From the NCBI GenBank assembly GCA_030544235.1, contig CM060463.1, forward strand, positions 22,004,190-22,068,189: DNA of 64,000 bases, read 5' to 3'. A model generated the notes under the pieces. The model saw only the letters and a program-made list of their open reading frames with translations, did no database searches and had not been told where the DNA came from. The stretch is from Lepturacanthus savala (lineage: Eukaryota > Chordata > Actinopteri > Scombriformes > Trichiuridae). A program made the translations under genes and the position numbers. This document shows, piece after piece, positions 37,001-47,699 of the stretch (position 1 is its first letter; each line of letters begins with the position of its first letter).

Positions 37001-38414
37001 TTATCATCTGCTGACAGGCTATGTAAACCTCAGGCATCAGATGTAATACTTGATCCAATGTGTGGATCTGGAACTATACCATTGGAGGTAAGACATTACT
37101 TCTACACTCTGACTTTAATATGTTGTGCTGTGTATTTGGTGTCATCAGAGACTTGGGGAGTTGCGGGGTGATTTACAGAGACTTCTGCTCATTTATGCCA
37201 TTTTCAATCTTAAGAGGAGAAAAATGTGAGTTTACTTATCAACTGTCTTGTTTGGTTTGTAATCAAACTTGTTAGACACACTTGGACATCCTTACTCAGC
37301 AGATGGTTTGAATCATAGGTTTAACTAATAAAAACACTGGAGACAACTAATTGCGTAATGTTTTTCTTCACCAGGGCGCCATAGAATTTCCCAGTTCATT
37401 CTACATTGCCGGTGACAACAATGACATGGCTGTCAACCGCACAGTTTATAACACACGTCACATCCAGAAGAGGAGGACAGACATGGGAGGGTGAGAATCA
37501 GGAGCTGAAAATCTTAACAAAAGTTAAGATGGTTTCAGACTTTTGGACCCTACTGTATATGTAAATGATGATCACCGTATTGTTTTTTGGTCATTGAACA
37601 GTGTATCTGGATTACCCATCGACACAGTGCGGTGGGATCTGTGCAATTTACCCATAAGGACCAGCTCTGTTGACATAATCATCACAGACATGCCCTTTGG
37701 GAAGAGGTACGGTGACACTGTAATTAAATACAGCCTATAGGTCTCAGTGAATAACTTAATGTTGTTAAGGATACTGTGAAGGCCCAGGCAACGTAGAGTC
37801 TCTCTAAACCACAGTGCAATATCTGGTGGTTGCAAATGTGTTTGCATGAAGAATGTATGAAATTTAAATTTATTCTTTAAATTTCTTAAAGAATGGGCTC
37901 AAGGAAGAAGAACTGGGACCTGTACCCCTCCTGTCTGAGAGAAATGGCCCGTGTGTGCAGACCAGGCTCAGGAAAAGCTGTGCTGTTAACACAGGACAAG
38001 AAATGCTTTAGCAAGGTAATAAAACTCATGCTCAAAACAGAACTGTCAGATTAGATGTTGCAAACTTTTTCCAATGAAAATAAAATACAATTACATCAGA
38101 ACTTTTCAATAAATCATAATTCCAGTTTGTCCTGCCAAATGATGCTAGCTGCTGATTGCCTAACCTAAATGCAAATTTGGATGTTTATTAGCAGGAATTC
38201 AGACCAAAACCAGTTCTTCATTAAAACAATGTGTTTGTGTGGTCGTGTTGCATCATGGAGCAGAGAAACATCAAATATGCTGTAGGAAATCCTGTTTCAT
38301 TTATGCCTGAACAGTGGTTCATAAACAGCTACAAAATAAACCACCAGAAGAATCAACACAGTGCATTGCCGAATGGCCTTACACTATGGCTGAAATTCAC
38401 TCTGGATCAATGTT

Positions 38415-38459
<45 letters not shown>

Positions 38460-40942
38460 AATAAATACATAATTGAAGTTCTCTGCTTTACACTGAATTC
38501 AAATGAATGAGAGGGCTGCACTTTTTGAGGCAGGGTTGATTTCGGCCTGAAGGCAACTTCATGAATAAACCCTTTGAAATCTTATTCAGCACACAACAGC
38601 ACAAAACTTCCACAGTTAACCAATGGGACTATTACCAACAAGCACACACCCCAAGTGACAGCGACCCACACTGGGATTCGACCTGTGTGAACCAGCATCA
38701 CATTTCCTTCCTAAATAATCCTATGCAGGTTGGTAGTTGTCCAGCTTTAGTAATGTACGTTCTGGGAAGGGAAATTTTACTGGTAATGCCACATCATTTA
38801 ACTGACTCACTGGGGGAGGGGTCAATTTCCTAAGGGATTTTTTTATTAATTTATTTATTTTGAACTGTATTTTCAGGCTGCATCATTTTTAATGAGCACG
38901 CTCCCCATTCAGCCAGTTTTACCAACATGCATTATACAATTGCATTTACATAGCATGATTGACACTTTCTAATTTGAATGCTTTGAATAGAGTAAAGGTG
39001 TATGCAACCCTTTTACCTATGCTAAGATGCAGTAATAATAGGTAATCATTACAAATGATGTATGTGCTTAAAGTAGAGTGAGAAAAGGTAGATGCACCTG
39101 CTTTACAAGGCTTGTCATTAACCCGCTGATGGGGCCGTGGGAGGATAATCCTTCTGTTTGAAAACAGGATTTTACTTTTAAGCCCACATTCCAGAAAAGA
39201 GTGAAGTCATTCTGTGAACTAAGTCTCTGCAAATTCCCTGAATTCTCAAGTTCAGGGTATAAAGTTAAGACCGTATTGAATTGTTGTTGCCTCCTTTGAC
39301 ACCCATAGTGTACACAAAAGCATTATCCCCCCCTGTCTGATAATTAGGCATGTGAATCTTTGGTTGTCTTTCTATATGATTCTTGGGGTCATGATTCAAT
39401 TCAGTATCCTGAATGTAATATATAAATGTAGTTTTTGTTTTGGTTTTAAACATTAAATTTATTAATCCATTCAGAATCATATAAAATAAAAAACACCCTT
39501 AATGTTAATGGGGGAGACAAAATATTAGGAATGCGTTTGAATATAATTCCTAACCACCAAAACTCACCTTAATATTAAACATTTTTGTGCTCTGATAATC
39601 AGTTTGTTTACAGTCACAGCTTAATTGAGCTATGCTCAATATTAGATTTTTGCGTCTAGTTAGACTTCTGTCCTTGTCTCAGTTTACATGCAACAGTGAA
39701 AATCGTCACGGGTTAATTAGGCCATAGATATATACATGTCTATATCTGTTGAATTTTCTGTCACCTGTTACAGTAAAAAAAAAAAAAAATTGAATATAAA
39801 CAATTTAATAATCTTAATAAATTCTCAACTACAGTTCCTGACGAGACACACTGGTCTGGGCCGGTGCTGTCTGCACTGAGAATACGATACAGGTTTACTT
39901 TTCTTTTTAATTAATCATACTTGCTGGTTGCACTGTAAAAACACATTGGCACTAAATTGGAATTGGCACTAACAATTTTTTTTCTCTTTATTTTGCCGGT
40001 TCTGGCAGCTTCTCTGGTCCACTTTGTCTCGTCTCTACTGTTTTAGAACATCATGTTCAGCTTCAGACTGACTCGGGCACATACATTCCGGGAAAAAATT
40101 CCAATCGCATTATTTAGGTGTGTTAATTCAACGATACAACTCCGATTTCAGTCCAATCTCATTCTGATTCAGTCCTACTAAGGTGTATACATGTATTTAA
40201 AAAAGATTACCCCAATAATTAGATTTTCTTAAGTGTCATGGAAACGTACTGTATGTTAACACAAACTGAAAACGTATAAGCTTCCTAAAAGTATAATTTA
40301 AGGCCAAGCTGTTATTGGATTGCATTACTGTAGGATGATAAAGGTGTTCCTAATGAAGTGCTTGGTGAGGTAAAAGTACATTTACTGACATCTCAAAATT
40401 CTGAAACCCTCAGTGTTGCTATGTTGTAATGCTGTATTCAATCAGGAAATGGGCCCAACCCAGTGTTGGAGGTTTTGTCATTTGTAAACACCAGCATCGT
40501 TTATGTTTATACCACTTTCTATCACGTTTACACAAGTTAATGTGGTCCTTCCACTAAAAATCTTCTTTATCCTCAAATAATCTCTAAATAAACTGTCTGC
40601 CGTCTGAGAGATGCAGGTTTAACTCACTTTAGTCACAGCATCCTGGAAAAGACTCTTGGCAGCTGTATTTATTCTCAGCAGAGATCCTGTTCTCACAAAA
40701 CAGATGTCTTATTTGTTAGTTTGCCTTCACAAGATTTATGTTGTGTCCAGGCTATATCGAGGATGGGGGGACTGTGGAGGAAGATGCACACTGTTTGGGT
40801 CAATGTCGGCGGTTTACATGCTGGAGTCTACCTCCTCAAGCGGACCGGAGCCGTGTTTGGCCAAACTCCTGAAGACGTCTATGAATCACGGGGAACGGTT
40901 AACGCACAAGAGGAGAAGAAGGAAGACAACGAGCTTTCTTAA
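29629..40942 (+). CDS. thumpd3: thumpd3, tRNA (guanine-N2) methyltransferase
   Basis: THUMP domain-containing protein 3, the catalytic partner of TRMT112 that makes N2-methylguanosine in tRNA (family knowledge). Nine coding exons: 29629-29877, 30864-30941, 31226-31639, 32241-32371, 37018-37087, 37375-37490, 37602-37706, 37892-38015, 40751-40942. They sum to 1479 bp, 492 residues, close to the 507 of human. All junctions are GT/AG and in frame. Residues about 170-285 form the THUMP region (LKFRVTCSRAG, FTSNEAARDFGGA-like SFSSNEAARDFGGAV, LTEESLHKRNISHFGP). The Rossmann methyltransferase follows, with the SAM-binding motif DPMCGSGT at 303-310 and catalytic DMPFGK at 382-387. The acidic, Lys-rich linker at about 135-200 is poorly conserved, as in relatives. 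A poly(A) signal lies at 41198. Confidence 0.96.
30864..30941 (+). CDS. thumpd3: thumpd3 coding exon (VHLLRSVDNLFVVV)
   Basis: 26 codons in phase 0 between TTCTGTAG and GTAATT. Matches the human segment VHCLRSVDNLFVVVQEF. Confidence 0.94.
31226..31639 (+). CDS. thumpd3: thumpd3 coding exon (linker and THUMP start)
   Basis: 138 codons, phase 0. Carries a Lys-rich stretch, an acidic linker and the THUMP segment VTCSRAGDKHSFSSNEAARD, then WKADMTKFDIE. Confidence 0.95.
32241..32371 (+). CDS. thumpd3: thumpd3 coding exon (THUMP end)
   Basis: Encodes VLLNIHNGEVVVGIALTEES and LHKRNISHFGPTTLRPTLCY, the conserved end of THUMP and entry into the methyltransferase fold. Donor AG|GTAACT. Confidence 0.95.
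33009..33282. repeat. Imperfect long fold-back (about 110-bp arms)
   Basis: The left arm starts TTATTGGATATTGACAT and the right arm ends ATGTCAATATCCAATAA. Further inside, TTTGACTGAGCTTT and CATCATGACAGTTTC recur in inverted form with mismatches. It looks like a fold-back MITE in thumpd3 intron 4. Confidence 0.78.
35922..36192. repeat. hAT-like MITE fragment
   Basis: Begins TAGGGCTGTGGC, with TTTGTGGACTATTGG inside, and ends AGTTGCAGTCCTA. Same family as 5510-5848 and 54305-54670. Confidence 0.55.
36343..36952. mobile_element. hAT MITE with CGATAT ends
   Basis: Ends TAGGGCTGGGCGATATG and CATATATCGCGCAGCCCTA are inverted repeats. Exact 8-bp duplications CTTACTAG lie at 36335-36342 and 36953-36960. 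It is 610 bp in the intron just upstream of the SAM-motif exon of thumpd3, and no transposase frame is seen. Confidence 0.87.
37018..37087 (+). CDS. thumpd3: thumpd3 coding exon (SAM-binding motif)
   Basis: A 70-bp exon with DPMCGSGTIPLE, the glycine-rich SAM loop. A 610-bp hAT element ends 58 bp before its acceptor region. Confidence 0.94.
37375..37490 (+). CDS. thumpd3: thumpd3 coding exon (IAGDNN)
   Basis: Encodes GAIEFPSSFYIAGDNNDMAV, the second SAM-contacting strand. The acceptor is TTCACCAG. Confidence 0.93.
37602..37706 (+). CDS. thumpd3: thumpd3 coding exon (catalytic DMPFGK)
   Basis: Encodes LPIDTVRWDLCNLPIRTSSV and DIIITDMPFGKR. The D-x-P-F motif is the target-base site of N2-guanine methyltransferases. 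Confidence 0.95.
37892..38015 (+). CDS. thumpd3: thumpd3 coding exon
   Basis: Encodes MGSRKKNWDLYPSCLREMARV and GKAVLLTQDKKCFSK, matching human MGSKKRNWNLYPACLREM. Confidence 0.94.
38016..40750 (+). other. thumpd3: thumpd3 last intron
   Basis: A 2.7 kb intron with an (AT)n run at 38416-38455, an A-run at 39776-39789 and otherwise AT-rich unique sequence. No other exon seen. Confidence 0.7.
38416..38455. repeat. (AT)n microsatellite
   Basis: About 38 bases of AT in the last thumpd3 intron. Confidence 0.95.
40751..40942 (+). CDS. thumpd3: thumpd3 last coding exon
   Basis: Encodes AISRMGGLWRKMHTVWVNVG through a charged tail ending NELS and the stop. The tail after VYLLKRTGAVFG is lineage-variable. 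Confidence 0.94.
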   Translation, partial: AISRMGGLWRKMHTVWVNVGGLHAGVYLLKRTGAVFGQTPEDVYESRGTVNAQEEKKEDNELS

Positions 40943-41235
40943 TTCACATCCAGTGTTGAAGACCATGTAGAATTAACATTATTTATATTCTACCCTTTTT
41001 TTTCTTAATTCAGGTTCTCTGGTCAAGTGTGCCAAGCAGTTTTAGTGTATACTTTTTTTTTATTCCTCATTTGGATGGATAGCTAACTGGAAAGAGAAAC
41101 ACTATCGCCAAGTTCAGCAGCAGCTTAAAGGGTCTTTTTTTGTCCTCATCTACAATGCCAACTTTACAGAAACTGCACATGTCCATTTGTTGTGCTCAAT
41201 AAAGGTTGAAACTAAACATTTCACTTGATGTTGAC
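40943..41235 (+). terminator. thumpd3: thumpd3 3'UTR and poly(A) signal
   Basis: AATAAA at 41198-41203, 256 bp after the stop. Cleavage is expected about 10-30 bases later, just before the LINE insertion point at 41262. Confidence 0.8.
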
Positions 41236-41261
41236 AATAATCCCATTAAAAAACAAGTTTT

Positions 41262-43320
41262 TGTTGTCCCCCACGTCCCGGGGGAGGCGGGGGACATTGA
41301 GTCCGAGTGGACCTTGTTCCGCGCCTCTATTGTTGAGGCGGCTGATCGGAGCTGTGGCCGTAAGGTCGTCGGTGCCTGTCGTGGCGGCAATCCCCGAACC
41401 CGCTGGTGGACACTGGCGGTAAGGGATGCCGTCAAGCTGAAGAAGGAGTCCTACAGAACCTTCTTGGCCTGTGGGTCTCCGGAAGCAGCTGACGGGTATC
41501 GGCGTGCTAAGCGGATCGCAGCCTCGGTGGTTGCCGAGGCAAAAACTCGGGCGTGGGAGGAGTTCGGTGAGGCCATGGAGAAAGACTTTCGAACGGCTTC
41601 GAGGAAGTTCTGGACCACCATTCGGCGTCTCAGGAGGGGAAAGCGGCGCACCGTTGACACTGTGTTCAGTGGAGACGGGGTGCTGCTGACCTCGACTCGG
41701 GACGTCCTGGATCGGTGGGGGGAATACTTCGAAGACCTCCTCAATCCCACCAGCACGTCTTCTGTTGAAGAAGCAGAGTCTGGGGGATCAGTGGTGGACT
41801 CGCCTATCTCTGGGGCTGAGATCGCCGAGGTAGTCAAAAAGCTCCTCGGCGGCAAGGCCCCGGGGGTGGATGAGATTCGCCCTGAGTTCCTCAAGGCTCT
41901 GGATGTTGTAGGGCTGTCTTGGTTGACACGTCTCTGCAACATCGCGTGGACATCGGGGGCAGTGCCTCTGGACTGGCAAACCGGGGTGGTGGTTCCCCTT
42001 TATAAAAGGGGGGACCAGAGGGTGTGTTCCAACTATAGAGGGATCACACTCCTCAGCCTCCCTGGGAAAGTCTATTCGGGGGTACTGGAGAGGAGGGTCC
42101 GTAAGATAGTCGAACCTCGGATTCAGGAGGAGCAGTGTGGTTTTCGTCCTGGTCGTGGAACTGTGGACCAGCTCTATACCCTTAGCAGGGTGCTTGAGGG
42201 TGCGTGGGAGTTCGCCCAACCAGTCTACATGTGTTTTGTGGATCTGGAGAAGGCGTTCGACCGTGTCCCTCGGGCAGTCCTGTGGGGGGTGCTCCGGGAG
42301 TATGGGGTCCCGGACCCGTTGACACGGGCTGTCCGGTCCCTGTACTCTCGGTGCCAGAGCTTGGTCCGCATTGCCGGTAATAAGACGAACTTGTTTCCAG
42401 TGGGGGTTGGACTCCGTCAGGGCTGCCCTTTGTCACCGATTCTGTTCATAACTTTTATGGACAGAATTTCTAGGCGCAGCCAGGGCGTCGAGGGGCTGCG
42501 GTTTGGTGGCCTCAGGATTGGGTCGTTGCTATTTGCGGACGATCTGGTCCTGTTGGCTTCATCGAGCCGTGACCTTCAGCTCTCACTGGAGCAGTTCGCA
42601 GCCGAGTGTGAAGCGGCTGGGATGAAAATCAGCACCTCCAAATCCGAGGCCATGGTTCTGGACCGGAAAAGGGTGGAGTGTCGACTCCAGGTCGGGGATG
42701 AGATCCTGCCTCAAGTGGAGGAGTTCAAGTATCTCGGGGTCTTGTTCACGAGTGGGGGGAGGATGGAGCGGGAGATTGACCGGCGGATCGGTGCGGCGTC
42801 TGCAGTGATGCGGGCCCTGCATCGGTCCGTCGTGGTGAAGAAGGAGCTGAGCCGAAAGGCGAAGCTCCTGATTTACCAGTCAGTCTACGTTCCTACCCTC
42901 ACCTATGGTCACGAGCTTTGGGTAGTGACCGAAAGAACGAGATCGCGAATACAAGCGGCCGAAATGGGTTTCCTTCGCCGGGTGGCTGGGCTCTCCCTTA
43001 GAGATAGGGTGAGAAGCTCGGTCATCCGCGAGGAGCTCAGAGTAGAACCGCTGCTCCTCCACATCGAGAGGAGCCAGTTGAGGTGGCTCGGGCATCTAGT
43101 GAGGATGCCTCCTGGACGCCTCCCTGGTGAGGTGTTCCGGGCACGTCCCTCCGGGCGGCGGCCCCGGGGAAGACCCAGGACACGCTGGAGAGACTATGTC
43201 TCTCGGGTGGTCTGGGAACGCCTTGGGGTCCCCCCGGAAGAGCTGGAGGAAGTAGCTGGGGAGAGGGAAGTCTGGGCTTCCCTGCTGAAGCTGCTGCCCC
43301 CGCGACCCGATTACGGATAA
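41262..43320 (+). CDS. LINE reverse transcriptase ORF (5'-truncated)
   Basis: About 685 in-frame codons of LINE origin ending at TAA. In order: a basic linker with WWTLAVRDAVKLKK, then the reverse-transcriptase palm and fingers: FRPGRGTVDQL, motif A FVDLEKAFDRVPR, RQGCPLSPILF, and the catalytic FADD at 42532-42543. A thumb segment and a C-terminal GHLVRMPPGRLPGE / RGRPRTRWRDY region follow, recalling RTE-type proteins. The AP-endonuclease domain is absent, so it cannot be autonomous. The same frame stays open upstream to 41206, but those 56 bases are host thumpd3 3'-flank and the first codon there is TTG, not ATG. Whether it is translated is unknown. Confidence 0.88.
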
Positions 43321-43348
43321 GCGGAAGAAGACGAGACGAGACGAGACG
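41262..43348 (+). mobile_element. 5'-truncated non-LTR retrotransposon (RTE/L2-like LINE)
   Basis: Flanked by 13-bp duplications AAAAACAAGTTTT (41249-41261 and 43349-43361). The element is GC-richer than its surroundings. It ends after its stop codon with a short (GACGA)n tail instead of poly(A), typical of RTE/L2-type LINEs. The 5' end, including most of the endonuclease, is missing. Exact duplications and an unbroken frame indicate recent insertion. The clade assignment is tentative. Confidence 0.92.
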
Positions 43349-43361
43349 AAAAACAAGTTTT

Positions 43362-44500
43362 CATAAATTTGGAGGTACATTTTATTTTTGACATACTGGA
43401 AAGGAACTGGGGAAAGCCACATAGATTTGAGTCAGGTTTTCCATCCTTCCAGCCAGCTCCTTCAGTTGTCCATGTCTGACGTGCTTGAGCAATTCACACG
43501 ACACTTGAAGCTCATGTAAACTCAAAAAAGGAAGTGTGTTTATGTGAATGTCGCAATGACAGAGACACACTAAACAACTGTGGTGACGGTTTCTAAGCAA
43601 TAGAACACTTCCTTTAACTCCATAAGGGGGTGTTCCCAAAAAAAACTTTTTTTTTTTTGTTCTACCACTTTTTGTCATAAGGAGACAGGCAGCTTCTGCA
43701 ATGTTGAATTTGAGGTCCTTTTGTTTTTTATTTTTAGTTTTTTTTTTTTACTTTACTATCAATTGCAATGGTTTTGCAGTATAAGCATATTCCAGAGAAA
43801 TAAGGAATGCTTGGATGCACATTGTTGAAATGAAATCTGATCTCTCTCGCAGTTCGATTTACATATCACATCCAAAATCAGGAGTTTTTCCTGATAAGGC
43901 TTATATTGCAGAAATCCAGGATGTTCACTACAAATCAAATTGTAACTGTGCAAATACACAAAATTGCCTAACACATAACTAGAACTGATTTCACATCCAC
44001 TCTAAATAGAAAAAAAAGATAAAAATTATTCTATATAACTGTGCTGTAGATAACAAATAAAAGTCATATCATTTGTCCAAGGAAGAATATTGTGGATATC
44101 AATCTACAAAATGTCAAAATGTATCTTTTATACCTTTATTCATAATAGTGGAGAGAGACACTATTTTTTTCTTTTTTTTAAAGATCGCAAAATTGAGTAT
44201 TGATTACTATCAAAGATGAAGATATCTTAAAATACAATGTTAATGTAACTGTCGACATCTTTAATCACTATTCTGGCTGGTGAGAACAGAATGTTGTGAC
44301 TAGGAGAAAAATCTTATGGCTCTTTTGAAACACATTACATCCTACAAAGTGAGCCCGTGTGGTCGAGAGTGAACCTATTAGTTACTCATCTTTATATATA
44401 CATATGACGTCAGTGAGCGTGCCGGAAACAATGGTCTACCTTTGGTCCATAATAAACATTGTAGATGTTATGACGGCGGCGGCGGTGTCGCAATTTCTGG
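43362..44500. other. thumpd3-ptgis intergenic sequence
   Basis: AT-rich non-coding DNA with poly(T) tracts. A minus-strand open frame at 43382-43678 has an unremarkable composition and no recognisable domain. No gene supported. Confidence 0.6.
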
Positions 44501-44569
44501 TCCCATAAAAAGCTACTGGAGGCGTGATGGGAGCTCATTGACGCTGAGGCGGAGACGTGAACACGCGAG
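44400..44569 (+). promoter_or_regulatory. ptgis: ptgis promoter region
   Basis: A TATA-like CATAAAAAG at 44504-44512 lies 58-66 bp before the start codon, with a (GGC)4-type CpG-rich patch just upstream at 44473-44486. This spacing would give a short 5'UTR of about 30 bases. Inferred only. Confidence 0.45.
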
Positions 44570-44637
44570 ATGATCTGGACCATTTTTCTGCTTGTCCAAG
44601 CTGCTCTGCTTTATTTCATTCTCACACACAGAAGCAG
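44570..44637 (+). CDS. ptgis: ptgis coding exon 1 (membrane anchor)
   Basis: 22 codons plus two bases. The initiator Met is followed by a hydrophobic helix and THRSR, a basic stop-transfer. Donor GTGAGT. Confidence 0.9.
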
Positions 44638-47618
44638 GTGAGTTAATGATACTGGGAGTCAATTCCCGGTGTTTGTCATTAACGAGGAAAGCAGGGGAAG
44701 TTATTTCTAACATTGTAGTTTTTTACTCATATTATTTACTCATATTATTCATGATACATTTCATGTCTTATTTATTATATTTATGCATCCTTGACTGGCT
44801 ACTAAAAGCAGGTCACGAATATAATATTATATTTTTCTTTTTTAATCATTATCATGAAAAGGATTTGCCACGTGCTTTGCCACACAAGCAAACCTATTAT
44901 TAGTGCAAGGTTCCATTCAGTCTAAGGAATGTGGTCAAACTACTGCAGGGTTACAGATAGATTAGTCCTGGGGAAGTCTCACACCTCATTGTGTTTTGTT
45001 TTCCTATTGAGAAATTACTATAGTAAAAGAAAATAAATGATGTAATGATGATCTTTTTACATTCTTTCTGTTAATGTGAGCACAGTGATAACAGATAGAA
45101 ACTATTACAGTAATGTTTGTTTCCACTGGCATATAGTAAGTGATCTGTGTTTGTCATTTTTTGTCATTTGTCCTTTAGATCCAAGACTGATCCACCTTTA
45201 GACAAAGGGGTTATCCCATGGTTAGGCCACGCGCTTGAATTTGGCAAAGATGCTTCCAAGTTCTTGAATCGAATGAAGCTGAAACATGGTGACATTTTCA
45301 CAGTGAGTAGAAGAAACACCTCTCACCTTCTGTAGATGTTTTAAATGTCCAAAGACACTTATACATATTTATTATCCAGCTGTTGGGGTTCAAAGTTGAG
45401 CTTCAAATCCTTTTCAATGGTTCAGAAATATGATGTACACATATCCGTCTCCAACAACTGGACAATCGTGCTCTGATGAGAAAGATAACGTGATGCCCTT
45501 GAAAGCTTGAGAACATCTAGAAATGAATCCCTGCTATTTTGTCACTGTTTTCGATATCGAGAATGTTATATATCATAATCTGGAAGAGTGATATTAGCGC
45601 AGTTTTTTCTTAATTCAAGATTAAAATATTATAATCCCTGAGAAATGTAATAAACTAGTTAATTTGCTTTCCCAAAAAACTTCAAAATCGAGTGAAGGTA
45701 TGATATATATTACTAGTTATTGTGATGTAAGATATATTTATTGTTTGTAAGTATGTCATTTTCAATGTTTTTTTTTCCATTTTTTAAAAATCGATAAGCA
45801 TTTAACAGACATTGTAAAACAGTTCACTCATATGCATTATACCTGCATCTCACTACCACTTGCTCTGACACCATGTATAGGTTCGTGCTGCTGGACGTTA
45901 CGTGACAGTTCTGCTGGATCCACACTCGTACGACTCGGTGATCAACGACTCCGATTCTTTGGACTTCAGCCGCTATGCGCAGGTCCTCATGGACAGAATC
46001 TTCAACCTGCGGCTCCCATATCACCAGCCGACTAAAGCAAAAGCAATGATGAAACTGTACGTCCCTTTTTGCTTCATACTGCACAAAGAGCATGCTCTGT
46101 AGGAAAATTTATGCAAATTTGATGGGTGCTCATATAAAGGGAGAGAACCTATATTTAATAAACCGAACACGGTCTTTACCTGTAAAATATAGGGGAGTAG
46201 AAGTGCAAAGTAGCATAAAATGGAAATCCTCAGTTAGGAGTAAATGTACTTTGTTACAATCCACCATTGATGAGCTGTATATTTTCACTTTGATTTTGAT
46301 TACATAGAAGTGAGTTTGTCTCTTGGAAATCCTCCTGCTTCTCATAAAGTCACGTTGTCGGGGATCTTTCTGTAGCATTCTTCTTCCCATTTTTGTAAAT
46401 CTATTTTCAGAGCTTTTTGTTTCATCATTGCCCAGTTGTGATTTATGAATTTCAGTCACGTAAAAATATATATATATATATTTTATTTTATTTTAAGTTG
46501 TATTCCAAACAACGAAAATATTTCACCACTTTGCATTCTCTAGTTCTAAGAGTGTCTGCCCTTCCCATCCTCTTCGCTACTCGTGTTTCCACCTCACCCA
46601 GAAGTCTGTTAAAGTTGCAAAACCCTATGTTGTGTTGCCTTAGGGGAAATGTAGGCAGGGCTATGTCAACATTTTAGCCTTAATAATATGTGTCAGTGAG
46701 TGAATACGATGTGTCAATCAGTGTCACATTAGCTTTGACTGTGCAGTCGTTCACTTGAACCTTTTTTCTTTGTGTCCTGGAAACGTTTGTGTCTGCAGGC
46801 ACTTCCTGGGAAAGAATTTCACGGCCCTCAATAGAACCACGAGCCGACACCTGCAGACCTTGCTGAACGCCGCGGTGCCTCAGAACAAGAAAGACTGGAA
46901 AGAGGAGGGGCTTTTCAACTTCTCATACAGCATGCTCTTTAGGTATGAAAGAGTTTCCTCTTGCCACCTAGAAGAATCATGCGTTCCCGTAATCAGCCTT
47001 CAGATAAACAGTTTATGCATCACCCAATCCTGTGGTTTTCTGTTTGTAAGCACAGCAAGAATAATGTACGACTCTTTCCACACAAATATTCCGCGACACA
47101 TTTATGGTTGTTGCATTTGCACATTGTGTGGGCCGGGAAATATACCTGCTCATGTGTGATGGCTTTGAAATGGAGGAAAAAAACAACAACTTGTTATCTT
47201 TACAAAGGTAATATGCATTCACCAGTCTGCTGGAGGCTTCCTGCACTTTCCCTCACTGTGTATCTGTGCTTCCTCCTCAGGGCCGGGTACCTGACGCTTT
47301 TTGGAGGAGAGCAGAACAACAACGGCACAGACCCCTCAAAAGTCTATGAGGAGTACCGCAAGTTTGACGACCTCTTAACCAAAATGGCAAGAGGCACGCT
47401 AAAGCCAGGTAACAACACACTGACACGGGTGGAACAAGAACATAGATTTATCATTTAAGTAAAAGTAGTAATAGCACAATATGAAAATGCTCCATTACAA
47501 GTAAACATCTTCCATTCAATATCTTAAATAAGTAATAGTAATGCAGAAGTATTGCCAGCAAAATGTACTTAATGTACCAAAAGTAAAAGAAAGTACTCAC
47601 TATACAAAATGACCTAAT

Positions 47619-47699
<81 letters not shown>

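Larger units (their letters stand above)
29878..37017 (+). other. thumpd3: thumpd3 introns with repeats (first part)
   Basis: Between the exons lie an (AT)n(AC)n run at about 31008-31051, fragments of an AAGTAAAAGTA-type fish repeat (about 30180-30300 and 30535-30600), a fold-back at 33009-33282, part of a CGATAT-type hAT end near 33990-34048, and MITE copies at 35922-36192 and 36343-36952. No additional exon is needed to complete the protein. Confidence 0.7.

Noticed and set aside
41206..41261. Upstream extension of the LINE reading frame
   Set aside because: The first codon is TTG and these bases are host 3' flank outside the LINE, as the target-site duplication shows.
41451..43422. Frames antisense to the LINE
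   Set aside because: Shadows of a GC-rich coding sequence without family motifs.
44592..44903. 103-codon frame over ptgis exon 1
   Set aside because: Different phase from the conserved protein; the ten-exon model is continuous and in frame.
45520..45800. Possible CGATAT-type hAT copy in ptgis intron 2
   Set aside because: Only scattered short similarity (TCGATATCGA) and no paired ends or duplication.
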